Origin: Bacteroidaceae bacterium
Lineage (GTDB): Bacteria; Bacteroidota; Bacteroidia; Bacteroidales; Bacteroidaceae
Direction: 5' to 3'
NCBI GenBank assembly: GCA_017466325.1
Contig: JAFTUK010000024.1
Coordinates: 1-64,000 of the forward strand
DNA length: 64,000 nucleotides
The translations under genes were made by a program, and so were the position numbers. Below the pieces are notes generated by a model. That model ran no database searches, was not told the DNA's origin, and saw only the letters and a program-made list of their open reading frames with translations. Shown here one piece after another: positions 46,001 through 53,656 of the stretch. Numbering within the stretch: position 1 is the first letter of the stretch; each line of letters opens with the position of its first letter.

Positions 46001-46599
46001 AGACCTATGGTGTGGTCTTGCAGGTCCTGTTTGCTCACCACCAGTTCGGTCAGAGCCTCGGGGTAGGTGACGATAAAGAGGTGAGCGGATGAGCGGTGAG
46101 CGGTGAGCGGTTCCGTTTTCCGTTCATCAAGATTTCCGTTTTCCGTTTTCCGTTTTAATCCCGCTTCGCGGTCTTTACCTCCTTGTGGCTCGGCATAATC
46201 AAAGTAGGCTTTGCTTCTGCTCTCGCTTCCTGCGTCGGTTCCGTTCGTCAGTGCCGAGAGTGCATTCGTGCGCAGTATTTCGTTGCCTGCATCGCGCTGG
46301 CCGTACTTCACGGCACGGCGGAAACTGCTCGGCATGAAGTACACCTGGCTTGTGCCCAGAATCTGTGTCATGTCGTGGTAGAAGTAACCCGCCTGCTCCT
46401 CATCGTCCATAATGAAAAGGTAGGGGCATGCAAGGGCCTCGGGGCACTTCTCCGCCAGGGCGGAAAAGAACATGGGGGCAGAACTGGCCACAAGACCTCC
46501 AAGCCTTATCTCCCTCAATCCCTCGTCTGCCAGCAGGCGCCCCAAAGCCTTCACCTTGGGCGAGCGTCCTGTCAGGGCCTGAAGTTTCTGTATTTCCAT
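43057..46599 (-). CDS. mfd: Transcription-repair coupling factor Mfd
   Basis: Removes RNA polymerase stalled at DNA lesions and recruits UvrA. From the ATG at 46599 it is 1180 residues. The UvrB-like N-terminal domains are followed by the RNA-polymerase-binding domain (LGDYVVHIDHGVGRFGGL near 503). The translocase has GDVGFGKTEVAIRAAF, the DEEQ box in LLIIDEEQKFGV, and TATPIPRTLQFSL, and a C-terminal TRCF domain closes it. An in-frame stretch near residues 141-173 is made of intergenic repeat DNA (46081-46175) and inserts a Lys/Arg/Glu-rich loop. A TACTTTTG box at 46609-46616 lies only 10 bases from the ATG. It heads the mfd - M64 - nth cluster. Confidence 0.96.
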   Translation of the reverse strand: MEIQKLQALTGRSPKVKALGRLLADEGLREIRLGGLVASSAPMFFSALAEKCPEALACPYLFIMDDEEQAGYFYHDMTQILGTSQVYFMPSSFRRAVKYGQRDAGNEILRTNALSALTNGTDAGSESRSKAYFDYAEPQGGKDREAGLKRKTENGNLDERKTEPLTAHRSSAHLFIVTYPEALTELVVSKQDLQDHTIGLAVGETRDIRELQTGLMEQGFRRTDYVYEPGQFAVRGSLVDVYSFSHEHPFRIDFFGDEIDSIRTFDVQSQLSLERLKEVRIVPELAQDRDGRICILDFLPESTRLVMHDRAFLCDEVDRIWQEGFSLSARIVEMEEGSNGTDGGTALVREHVLTEPDKFRHRLLDFRTILLDTAASGQANLSFNISPQPIFHKNFNLLTRELLRYQHEDYDIYILADSTKQTDRLESIFHDMQLGIRFTPVEKTLHEGFVDHDRRLVLFTDHQIFDRFHKYNLRSEHARRGKMALTLKEIQQFQLGDYVVHIDHGVGRFGGLITIPEGERMVEKIRINYDGGGVIYVSIHALHKVSKYKGQDGTPPKVNKLGGRAWENLKERTKKKIKDIARDLIRLYSRRRQEKGFRFSPDTYMQTELEASFLYEDTPDQLKATQEVKADMERQRPMDRLVCGDVGFGKTEVAIRAAFKAATDGKQVAVLVPTTVLAYQHYRTFTSRLKDMPVRVDYLSRARSAKDTRELLADLKDGKINIVIGTHRLIGKSVKFQDLGLLIIDEEQKFGVSTKEKLRQMKTNVDTLTLTATPIPRTLQFSLMGARDLSVIQTPPPNRYPIQTQVCCFSADVIAEAVSFEMSRNGQAYIVSNRISSLPELESIVRKYVPDARVVTGHGQMSPEKLEEIILGFVNHDYDVLISTTIIESGIDIPNANTIIVCSAQNFGLSDLHQMRGRVGRSNRKAFCYLLAPPFSGLNPEARRRLQAIETFSDLGSGIHIAMQDLDIRGAGNLLGAEQSGFIADLGYETYQKILSEAVKELRNEEFQDLYAEEANKVASEAQATDFVDECQLETDLPAHLPETYVPTSSERMLLYRELDQMEQDHQIEAFCTRLKDRFGPMPKEAEDLCNLVRLRRLGKQLGAERLVLKNGQMRLYFVQSEQSPYYQGHAFGQIVAYFTINAANCQLSERNGHKFLNIARVGNVRTAIATLENILSITL
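46081..46175. repeat. Repeat DNA inside mfd
   Basis: This stretch contains (GTGAGCGGAT/GAGCGG)-type units and TTTCCG-TTTTCCG units. The first 16 bases (46081-46096) recur reversed at 462-477, and the 24-base TTCCG run near 46131-46154 recurs at about 58314-58337 in non-coding DNA. Here they are translated in frame as part of Mfd. Confidence 0.85.
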
Positions 46600-46608
46600 A
46601 TTATGGTG

Positions 46609-46616
46609 CAAAAGTA
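46609..46616 (-). promoter_or_regulatory. Promoter box almost touching mfd start
   Basis: Minus-strand TACTTTTG fits TAnnTTTG. Transcription would begin only a few bases before the ATG at 46599, so the leader is nearly absent. Confidence 0.5.
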
Positions 46617-46627
46617 CAAATTAGCAA

Positions 46628-46667
46628 GTGAACTGCAAAATAAATCGGACTTTATTTTGCAGTTCAC
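46628..46667. terminator. 17-bp perfect stem between two genes
   Basis: Arms at 46628-46644 and 46651-46667 are perfectly complementary (GTGAACTGCAAAATAAA and its complement) with a 6-base loop. It can terminate the 46708 gene, but its AT-rich arms and perfect symmetry also suggest a dispersed palindromic repeat. Confidence 0.75.
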
Positions 46668-46707
46668 CAAGCTAGGAGATACTTGTTTGTATGACTGATA
46701 GTTTTTC

Positions 46708-48558
46708 TTATCTGGCCAGTGCATCCTTCAGGGTGGGGAGCAACAGGGCATGGTCGCGAAGGTCGTTGCGTAGGGCGTATGTGCCGTCTTTCTGCACCAG
46801 CACGTAGGAGGGGATGCCGTCTATGTTGAACAACTTGTCGGTGAGGTAGCGCCATTGTGCATTGTTCAGACGATAGTGCAGACCTTTTATGTCCGAGATC
46901 ATTTCGTTGTATTGTGCTATGGGAGATGTCTCGTTGGCAATGTACACCCACACGATGTCGTCCGTGGCGAGCGGACCGGATTCCTTCAGAGGCTTTACCT
47001 GCTTCAGGGCATGGCGGCACGGGCCGCACCATGTGTTCCAGAAGTCCACCACCACCACCTTGCCTTTGTGTGGTTCTATGATGGCCTGGAAGAGGGCTTC
47101 GGGAGCAATCTCCTCCACGTTCTGCAGGTTCTTGCTGCTCTGTGCTATCGCCTTCAGGGTTCTTGTCATTATGTCCTCGCACATGTCGGCATAGAACGGG
47201 TTGTCCATCTTGCGCAGGCGTTGCAACGTGCTGTCGGCAAGTTGGCCCTTGTATGCCTCCTTCACAGCATCGTATGCAAGAATCATGTCTTGCAGCATCC
47301 TGTTGTCCTGTACGCTTTTCAGTTCCCGTGGCACACTCTTGATTAGTTCGTGACTATACTCGGAGAGTAGCAGCCATGGATTGTCGGTATCCACATGGGC
47401 CATCACCTTTTCGTAGTGCTGGGGCAGGATAGGGTGCAAGTCTAGATTGAAGGTATCCTCCGGTACCCTCTCCATCCACCGGCGTATGTCCTGCTTCATG
47501 TACATGATAAGGCCATGTTGGTGATTGGCTTTTTCCATTTCCTTCTGCCATGTGTGCCAGGGCTGCCTGTCCATGTGGTTGCACGAAACCTTATAGTTGT
47601 TTATCACGTGGTTGGTGTATTGCTCGGCTGTGATGTTGTAGCGCAAGCCGTGTGATATATCGGTAGAGTCGGGGCTGTCCCATGTCATGGCAGGCAGGTT
47701 GTTCATGGCATCATATCTGCCGCCCTTTGTCCAACACTGTTTTATCGTTGGCATTTCCATAGGAACTCTACCGTAGTAATTGAACCTGTTATTGAGGTTT
47801 ATGTTGCCAAGATTGACATATAGGTCAATGCTGTCTCCAGGGGCAACATAGAAACTGCCATACCACCTCCCGTTCACAACGGTGAAGGCACATCCCGTGC
47901 CGTACTGGCGGAAGGTGGCGGTGCCTTTGCCTGTCTTGGGGTCGATTTTTACATCCACGCTCTTCTGCTCTTCCAGCAGGGAGTTGATGGGCAGGATTAT
48001 GTCCTTTGCCACACCTTCGCGGTAACCCAGCAGATGCACGTTCACGGTGACGTCGCCGAACTCATAGGCATATCGTGGCTCCACGTCCGTCTTGGGCATG
48101 CCTTTCAGTTCTTCCGGCAGTCCTTCGGGGGCATTGGCGTCCCTCTTTCCGGTCAGGTCCAGGTCGTATATCCTCCAGTCGCCCTCGGCATCGCCCTCAA
48201 TGTAGTCAAAGGCTCTGCACTCCTTGGCCAGGGGGGCGAAGCATAGGGTGAAGCAGGTGTCGCCGTCCTCGGGCAAGGTCATTGCCTTGCCTATCTCTAT
48301 GCTGCTGCCTTCCCTCAGTTTGTACTCTACGCCGTCGGCCACCAGTTTCGTTGTCTCTTTCACGTTTATCCAGTTTCCCGGCATGTTGAATCCGCGTACC
48401 GTCAGCACCGTGGCAGAGTCTGTCCTCTCCACTCTCTCAATGACGATGCTCGTCGTGTTTGCCGCCCCGGCCAGTGGGAAGTCCACTGCCTGTGGCATCT
48501 GTGTGCAGGCACACATCAGCAAGGATGTGGTGCCGGCAAGGAAAGAAAGTCTTTTCAT
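46708..48558 (-). CDS. TlpA-like thioredoxin-fold lipoprotein
   Basis: Envelope protein of 616 residues from the ATG at 48558 with a lipoprotein signal (MKRLSFLAGTTSLLMCAC). It has a long N-terminal beta-rich and helical region of unknown function, followed by a C-terminal thioredoxin domain (KVVVVDFWNTWCGPCRHALKQ near residue 505), whose CGPC disulphide site would act in thiol exchange. IDGIPSYVLVQKDG contains the cis-proline. The overall plan (large N-terminal domain plus AhpC/TSA or TlpA domain) is frequent in Bacteroidetes. A minus-strand TAACTTTG box at 48595 is a likely promoter. Partner proteins are unknown. Confidence 0.85.
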   Translation of the reverse strand: MKRLSFLAGTTSLLMCACTQMPQAVDFPLAGAANTTSIVIERVERTDSATVLTVRGFNMPGNWINVKETTKLVADGVEYKLREGSSIEIGKAMTLPEDGDTCFTLCFAPLAKECRAFDYIEGDAEGDWRIYDLDLTGKRDANAPEGLPEELKGMPKTDVEPRYAYEFGDVTVNVHLLGYREGVAKDIILPINSLLEEQKSVDVKIDPKTGKGTATFRQYGTGCAFTVVNGRWYGSFYVAPGDSIDLYVNLGNINLNNRFNYYGRVPMEMPTIKQCWTKGGRYDAMNNLPAMTWDSPDSTDISHGLRYNITAEQYTNHVINNYKVSCNHMDRQPWHTWQKEMEKANHQHGLIMYMKQDIRRWMERVPEDTFNLDLHPILPQHYEKVMAHVDTDNPWLLLSEYSHELIKSVPRELKSVQDNRMLQDMILAYDAVKEAYKGQLADSTLQRLRKMDNPFYADMCEDIMTRTLKAIAQSSKNLQNVEEIAPEALFQAIIEPHKGKVVVVDFWNTWCGPCRHALKQVKPLKESGPLATDDIVWVYIANETSPIAQYNEMISDIKGLHYRLNNAQWRYLTDKLFNIDGIPSYVLVQKDGTYALRNDLRDHALLLPTLKDALAR

Positions 48559-48594
48559 GCAAGTCATGTAGTTTCTTTTAGGTTATTGTTGCTG

Positions 48595-48602
48595 CAAAGT
48601 TA
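48595..48602 (-). promoter_or_regulatory. Promoter box of the TlpA-like gene
   Basis: Minus-strand TAACTTTG fits TAnnTTTG, 36 bases upstream of the start. No exact upstream TTTG was found. Confidence 0.55.
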
Positions 48603-48649
48603 GGGCTTTTTCCGCAGAGGGTAGTGATAACTATCCTTTAAAAGCGCAT

Positions 48650-48693
48650 AACCGAGCGGAAACTCTGTCTTTTTCATGCATTTCCGCTCGGTT
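48650..48693 (-). terminator. Terminator after the GH109-like gene
   Basis: Thirteen-base arms AACCGAGCGGAAA (48650-48662) and TTTCCGCTCGGTT (48681-48693) are perfectly complementary, 12 bases beyond the stop codon at 48705. Confidence 0.8.
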
Positions 48694-48704
48694 CGGCATG
48701 ATTT

Positions 48705-50333
48705 TTATTTCGTATAGGCTTGTAGGGCCTGTTTGGCTTTGCGCAAAGCCTTTTCGTATTTCTTTTGTGCTGCCTTGGGGTTCTTGGCAGTTTTTACGGC
48801 ATCATATAGAGTCCATAACTTGAAATCGGATGTCACCTTTTTCTGGGCTGCTGTGTATGCCTTGGCATCAGCTTCGGCCTTTGTCTCTTCCTCTGTAGTA
48901 GCATAGACATGCTTGAAGCCATCCACCTTGTTCCAGTATCCGCGAGTGAAGTCGGGGAAAGTCACCGCAGCGCAGTTGTTGTCCATAGACAATGTGCCAA
49001 GTTCTGCCAGACAGCACCATTCAGCCATGTCGTATACGTCCATATCCAAGGGCAGACCATTCTGCAGACAATATACCAGACGTGCTTCCATTACGTAGTC
49101 CATGCCACCATGTCCCATGTTGCGGCCAAATTCACCGTACTTGCGTTGCAAAGGGTGATAGTATTTCTTTTCCAGTGCAGTCTTCTGCTCCTCGTTCATG
49201 AATCCGTGTGCATTGAGATTGTCAATCTTGGGTGCACCGGTACCTTTCATCGCTTCACCTGAAAGGGCATAACTTTTCGTGGGATACTTGCTGGCGTAGC
49301 CCTTTGTTCCGGTAAGTTTGTACAGACGGTTGTAGGGTTGTGGAGTCATAACGTTGTGCTGTATTTCCACAACCTTACCCTGTGCGGTACGCATCAGAGT
49401 GGTGGTGTGGTCACCGTTGCGGAATTCCTTGCACTCCTTGCCGGTCTTACCCTTTACCCAATCCTTACCTACAAAGCTCTCGGTATCCATGGCAATCAGT
49501 GTGGTGAAACGGTCGCCACGGTGGATGTTCAGGCACTGGGCCACTGGACCAAGGCCGTGAGTGGCATATACGTCTCCACGGTTTTCCATGTTGTACTTCA
49601 TGCGCCAGTGCAGGTTGTCCTTGTCGTTATCGTTCGGGTCTTTCCAGTAAAGGTCCCAGAACCACTCCAGACCGTGGATGTAAGCACCCTCAGCACGGAT
49701 AATCTCGCCGAACACACCATCCTGAGCCATCGCCAGAGTGTTCAGCTCGTACTCGTCGTAGCAGCAGTTCTCCAGGATGAAGCAATGCAGACGAGTCTTC
49801 TCGGACAGGTCTATCAGGCTCCAGCACTGTTCCAGATTCATGGCACTGGGTACCTCTATGGCGGTGTGCTTGCCATTCTCCATAGCGAACTTTGCCACGG
49901 GATAGTGGTGGTTCCAGTCTGTAGCAATGTACACCAGGTCTATGTCGTTGCGCTTGCATAGTTCCTCGTAGCCTTTTTCTCCCGAATAGATGTCTGCAGG
50001 CTTCAGACCGGCTGTGCGCAAGTCTGCCTGACATGCTTCCGCACGTTCCTTCACATAGTCGCAAAGGGCAACGATCTCAACACCGGGAATGTGGCAGAAA
50101 CGTTTCACCGCTCCGGGACCGCGCATGCCCAAGCCCACGAAAGCCACACGTACGGTTTTCATCTTTGGGGCTGTCAGTCCCAATACATGCTCCTGGCCAG
50201 CCGGCCGTTCTGGTGTTTCCACTACTATAGTTCCCTTGTCCCAATGCCATTTCGTGCTTGGAGACAGGGACTGTGCCCCAACGCCAACCGATATGGCGGT
50301 GAGGGCAACGATAAGAAGGTTCTTCAGTTTCAT
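48705..50333 (-). CDS. GH109-like Gfo/Idh/MocA oxidoreductase
   Basis: Secreted protein of 542 residues with a Sec signal (MKLKNLLIVALTAISVGVGA). The Rossmann fold begins at VRVAFVGLGMRGPGAVKRF near 62 and binds NAD. The segments NHHYPVAKFAMENGKHTAIEVPSAM, LENCCYDEYELNTLAMAQ, AEGAYIHGLEWFWD and RGDVYATHGLGPVAQCLNI match the family that includes NAD-dependent alpha-N-acetylgalactosaminidase (GH109). The C-terminal end has a lysine/alanine-rich helix (about 480-542). Such an exported NAD-dependent enzyme would act on GalNAc residues of mucin or blood-group glycans, but the substrate here is inferred from family only. Confidence 0.85.
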   Translation of the reverse strand: MKLKNLLIVALTAISVGVGAQSLSPSTKWHWDKGTIVVETPERPAGQEHVLGLTAPKMKTVRVAFVGLGMRGPGAVKRFCHIPGVEIVALCDYVKERAEACQADLRTAGLKPADIYSGEKGYEELCKRNDIDLVYIATDWNHHYPVAKFAMENGKHTAIEVPSAMNLEQCWSLIDLSEKTRLHCFILENCCYDEYELNTLAMAQDGVFGEIIRAEGAYIHGLEWFWDLYWKDPNDNDKDNLHWRMKYNMENRGDVYATHGLGPVAQCLNIHRGDRFTTLIAMDTESFVGKDWVKGKTGKECKEFRNGDHTTTLMRTAQGKVVEIQHNVMTPQPYNRLYKLTGTKGYASKYPTKSYALSGEAMKGTGAPKIDNLNAHGFMNEEQKTALEKKYYHPLQRKYGEFGRNMGHGGMDYVMEARLVYCLQNGLPLDMDVYDMAEWCCLAELGTLSMDNNCAAVTFPDFTRGYWNKVDGFKHVYATTEEETKAEADAKAYTAAQKKVTSDFKLWTLYDAVKTAKNPKAAQKKYEKALRKAKQALQAYTK

Positions 50334-50447
50334 TGTCTGTTCTTTTTCATTTAGGTTTGATTACATGTATCATTAGCGCTAATGTTCTTGTCCAGTTGTT
50401 CTTTACGGTGTTTTATTGTTTCTGGCAGTTGCTTTGCAAAGGAATGC

Positions 50448-51224
50448 TTACCTAACCATTATCGTCTCCTTGAACTTCATCTTGCTCTGTTGCATTTGTA
50501 AGGCGGCGGTACGTATGCCAAGGTAATCCTGTTGTCTGGCCCATCCGGTGGTGCCATCTATGTATTCAGGCTCTTCTTCTCCGCACATAATGTCTATCTT
50601 GATACACTCTTTGCGCAAGGGAGGATACACGTCCACCATAGTAATCCATTCGCCTGCTATGGACTTTATCCAGAATGTACTGTCCATGGGATAGTCTATA
50701 CAGTGCTGTATGTAGTAGCACTGTCCCGTCCTGCAATCTCTCAGGTATTGCTTGGACGAGTTATGGAAATACATCCTGTTCCAATGTATCTTGTGTATGC
50801 GTGCCAGATATGTTGCTTCTCTGGTGCACCATATAGCCATCTTTTCAATGTCGTTGTCCGCGTTAGGGTTTCTTACGGTGTATGGTTTGGAGTAGGTTGC
50901 AAAGGTGCTGTAGTTCATGGGACTGTACTCCTTGGCTTCATCTGTTAGAACTGCCCGTCGGAAGTCTGGAACACTGTCGTCATACAGGATTTCGCTCATA
51001 AACACACGCTTCATAGAGTCTTGCTCGGCCTTCGTCTGCATACGGACGGAATGCCAGTTTATGCCTCCCTGCTTGTTGCGTGTGGCCAGGTAGGAAGGGC
51101 GCTCGCAGGAGAGCAGTAGGATAGGGATGAGAAGTTGTAAGAACCTCAACGCCCCTCTTGTTAAGGAAGGTAATGCTGTGCCGGTTATTCCAGACAGTTG
51201 GGTATCCTTTTTGACTGATTTCAT
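50448..51224 (-). CDS. Lipoprotein downstream of BlaI/BlaR1-like pair
   Basis: Protein of 258 residues with an unusually long basic start (about 26 residues) before a lipoprotein signal ending LLIPILLLSC. The mature part is rich in Tyr, Trp and Cys (CRTGQCYYIQHCIDY; IDIMCGEEEPEYIDGTTGWARQ). I do not recognise a family. It begins about 90 bases after the M56 peptidase-sensor gene on the same strand, so it is probably the third gene of that operon and might be a partner or target of the sensor. This link is inferred from order only. Confidence 0.6.
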   Translation of the reverse strand: MKSVKKDTQLSGITGTALPSLTRGALRFLQLLIPILLLSCERPSYLATRNKQGGINWHSVRMQTKAEQDSMKRVFMSEILYDDSVPDFRRAVLTDEAKEYSPMNYSTFATYSKPYTVRNPNADNDIEKMAIWCTREATYLARIHKIHWNRMYFHNSSKQYLRDCRTGQCYYIQHCIDYPMDSTFWIKSIAGEWITMVDVYPPLRKECIKIDIMCGEEEPEYIDGTTGWARQQDYLGIRTAALQMQQSKMKFKETIMVR

Positions 51225-51316
51225 GTTTGTACTATATTATAATATTATAAGGTATGGTATAGGTTCTATGCAGGTAGTTCTTTGGTGACGTTCCCCTTTA
51301 GTCCTTCCCTTCTTAC

Positions 51317-52735
51317 TTACCTCTCTCCGCTTTGCAAGTGGCTTCTTACCTGATATAGTTCTACATCCTTGACAGAGTCGGGCAGGGGAGGGAAGACGAT
51401 CGTTACCATGAAAGTCTTGCCCTTCATGCCTTCCAGATGAAAGAAATTCCATGCCTCGGCCGGGATGCTGTGTCGTGCAACGTAGTGCGTGTTTGTTTCA
51501 GGGTCTACGAGATAGGCATCCGGACCGCCGAATTTGTAGAAAGCGTTGTCCGTGGTACAGGTGACTATGTATGTGAGCAGTGTTTCCGTTTTATCGCGTT
51601 TCATGTATTTCCCTGTTGGAGCAGTGCCTTTGTATTCCGGCAGTTTGTGAAGTATGGGCCAACCATCCTTAGCCTTGGGTGCATAGTACATACTATCTTT
51701 CAACGTGTTCTCCTTCACTGCATTCGTTTCCTGTGCCGACACCTTGGGGGTGCTTTGCTCAACAATACGTATCATGGTTGGCACTGAGGCTGGCATGCAG
51801 TATGCTACAGTAATTCCGCAGAGCAATATCAGCCACAGAGCCGTTGCACCCTTGCTCGCTATGCCCATGGCAGGACGCTTGCCGCGTTTCATTTCCATAA
51901 ACCTTCTCCGTATGAAGGAATGGTTGAAACCGTTGGCTATCACCGTGCTGTCCTCCATTACCTCTTCCAGCAACAGAGTCTGGTAGGTGAGTATGTCAGT
52001 GCCTGTATCCAGCACTATGCGGTCGGCCTGGAATTCGTGCAGGTTGCGCAGACGGTTGCGCACCAGCCAAAGCACGGGATTGAACCACATCAGCCTGGTC
52101 AGCAGTTCTACCACCCACACATCAACGTAGTGGCGGCATTGGATGTGAGCCGCCTCATGCCGTATCACTATTCTTTCGCTGTCTGATGCCATTCCCTTCG
52201 GCAGGAAGATAGTCTTGCCCAATGAGAAGGGTGTCTTTACCTGCAACGAGCGTATCAGCCTGTATCCCGCTTCGGACTCCTCCGCAGGCATCTTGTCGCT
52301 CAGTCTCCAGAGTCGTGCCATTTGTATCAGAACATGCAGTACCAAAACAAGGGAAACCATTGCTATGCCTAAGGCAATGGTTTCCTGCCATACCGTTTCC
52401 TGCCACCATGTAGCAACGGAAGTGGGCAACACTTCTGCTATGTCTGCATTTTCCCCTTCCATTATCTGTGCTTCGGGATGTATGGCGCAATATGTCCGTG
52501 CTTCGGCCTGAGACATGTGCAACACACTTTCTTCACCTCCCGCAAACAACAGGTTCGCGAGGCTGTGCATGCATGGCAGAATAAGACAAAGTGTAGGTAT
52601 ACCAATCAGATATATACGCCCAAATCGGTAGTCTGCACGGCGCTGTAGTACCAATTCGTAGAACAGCATCATCAGTGTGGCAAGAATCAGTGTCATGCCA
52701 TAACTCTGCATGCATGTCTGTAGGGATATTGTCAT
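51317..52735 (-). CDS. BlaR1-like M56 metallopeptidase sensor
   Basis: Membrane-bound zinc peptidase of 472 residues. The N-terminal half has four membrane segments. The cytoplasmic catalytic site HEAAHIQCRHYVDVWVVEL is near 193-211 (an HExxH form), with the third-ligand region EFQADRIV about 45 residues later. In classical BlaR1/MecR1 the C-terminal extracellular part is a penicillin-binding domain with an SxxK serine. Here the region after the last membrane helix is only about 150 residues and shows no such motif, so the signal is unknown. The gene starts 27 bases after blaI-like 52763. Cleavage of the partner repressor is the expected output. Confidence 0.85.
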   Translation of the reverse strand: MTISLQTCMQSYGMTLILATLMMLFYELVLQRRADYRFGRIYLIGIPTLCLILPCMHSLANLLFAGGEESVLHMSQAEARTYCAIHPEAQIMEGENADIAEVLPTSVATWWQETVWQETIALGIAMVSLVLVLHVLIQMARLWRLSDKMPAEESEAGYRLIRSLQVKTPFSLGKTIFLPKGMASDSERIVIRHEAAHIQCRHYVDVWVVELLTRLMWFNPVLWLVRNRLRNLHEFQADRIVLDTGTDILTYQTLLLEEVMEDSTVIANGFNHSFIRRRFMEMKRGKRPAMGIASKGATALWLILLCGITVAYCMPASVPTMIRIVEQSTPKVSAQETNAVKENTLKDSMYYAPKAKDGWPILHKLPEYKGTAPTGKYMKRDKTETLLTYIVTCTTDNAFYKFGGPDAYLVDPETNTHYVARHSIPAEAWNFFHLEGMKGKTFMVTIVFPPLPDSVKDVELYQVRSHLQSGER

Positions 52736-52762
52736 GTAGGTCTGTCGTGTTATATATGTCTG

Positions 52763-53152
52763 TCAAATGTCTTGCTTTTCATCTGTCTGCATTACGGCCA
52801 GAATTTCTATAAGTTCCTCCTTGCTGATCTTCTCTTTTCTGGCAAAGTAGAGCAGGAGGTTTTTCAACGAGCCTTTGAAAAGCGTGTTGCGTGTCTCTTC
52901 CATGAATCCGTCCACGTACTGCTCTCTGCTTATGAGTGGACGGAATACGTTGGCTTTGCCTCGCCTCTGTGCTCCTACTATCTTTTTGCTTGTAAGCACC
53001 TGCATTACCGTCAGTATGGTAGTGTATGCCGGCTTGGGTTCTGGTATCCGTTCCATTATCTCGTTCACTGTGGCCTGCCCCATGTCCCATAGGATATTCA
53101 TGGCGCGAAGTTCGGCTTTCGTGAGTGTTTTATGTTTTGTTTCTCCTCTCAT
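52763..53152 (-). CDS. BlaI/MecI-family transcriptional repressor
   Basis: Winged-helix repressor of 129 residues, standard length. LTKAELRAMNILWDMGQATVNEIMERI at about 9-35 is the start of the penicillinase-repressor domain. AYTTILTVMQVLTSKKIVGAQ is the recognition helix and wing. The C-terminal dimerisation helices include the usual cleavage region for the partner peptidase. It precedes the M56 sensor by 27 bases and carries a consensus promoter whose spacer holds an 11-base dyad (53196-53206), a likely operator for autoregulation. Target genes other than its own operon are unknown. Confidence 0.9.
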   Translation of the reverse strand: MRGETKHKTLTKAELRAMNILWDMGQATVNEIMERIPEPKPAYTTILTVMQVLTSKKIVGAQRRGKANVFRPLISREQYVDGFMEETRNTLFKGSLKNLLLYFARKEKISKEELIEILAVMQTDEKQDI

Positions 53153-53180
53153 AATTAGATTGTTTTGCTATTTGTTACGG

Positions 53181-53213
53181 CAAAGGTAGTACGAAATAAG
53201 ACTTATGTCCAAA
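53181..53213 (-). promoter_or_regulatory. Promoter and candidate operator of blaI-like gene
   Basis: Minus-strand TACCTTTG (53181-53188) has TTTG (53210-53213) 21 bases upstream, a full consensus. Between the two elements lies ATAAGACTTAT (53196-53206), a perfect odd dyad suited to a dimeric repressor blocking RNA polymerase. Confidence 0.75.
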
Positions 53214-53376
53214 TCTACACCGGCAGCGTTAACGTAACTTAACAAACATTATCCGTATTTCATAGTAGAAAGCGCACTACACTCCTCTTGGCATATCCTT
53301 TTTGCATAAAGAGAATCCCATGTGACTTGTGCCGCATGGGATTCTTCATCTTGTTATTTGCTATATTTTCAAACCA

Positions 53377-53490
53377 CCAGACCTTGATGGCGCGGTGTGC
53401 CTTGTCCTCTGCTTCCTTGTTGCGCTTAGGCAGTACGATGCTCAGTATTCCATTGTCTATCTTCGCTCGCTTAATCGTATCTCTGAAACT
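53377..53490 (-). pseudogene. Small heat-shock protein (Hsp20) 3' remnant
   Basis: Read on the minus strand, 53377-53463 encodes KIDNGILSIVLPKRNKEAED followed by KAHRAIKV, the last conserved strand of alpha-crystallin/Hsp20 proteins (xNGxLxIxLPK). Upstream the frame continues through SFRDTIKRA into the repeat copy and meets a stop. The 5' two thirds of the gene are absent, and after the match the frame runs into unrelated sequence. It is therefore a decayed fragment, probably broken by the neighbouring repeats. Confidence 0.65.
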
Positions 53491-53656
53491 ACGTTTCTAA
53501 GATACTCACGCTCGGAAAAAAAATAAAGCACGCTTCGTTTTGTTTTTCGCTCGCTTAATCGTATCTCTGAAACTGCGTTTCTAAGATACTCACGCTCGGA
53601 AAAACAAAATTAAAGCACGCTTCGTTTTGTTTTTCGCTCGCTTAATCGTATCTTTG
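53464..53656. repeat. Tandem 84-87-base repeats with hairpin and promoter
   Basis: Copies begin at 53464, 53548 and 53635 with CGCTCGCTTAATCGTATCT. Each full copy has a dyad GTATCT-GAAAC / GTTTC-AGATAC. The second has a 10-base dyad AAAAACAAAA / TTTTGTTTTT. The third copy is partial and runs into a consensus promoter. The repeat is of the dispersed Bacteroidales type whose translation reads SEREYLRN...SEIRLSE. Confidence 0.85.
53626..53656 (+). promoter_or_regulatory. Repeat-borne promoter of the kinase gene
   Basis: TTTG (53626-53629), a 19-base spacer and TATCTTTG (53649-53656) form a full consensus 25 bases before the kinase ATG. In the two other repeat copies the box reads TATCTCTG, so only the third copy has a full box. 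Confidence 0.8.

Noticed and set aside
44557..46092. Open frame of 511 codons opposite mfd
   Set aside because: Antisense to conserved Mfd domains, with no recognisable family or start context.
53464..53656. CRISPR-like direct repeats or an insertion-sequence end
   Set aside because: The copies are contiguous without spacers, and no transposase frame or target duplication is visible.
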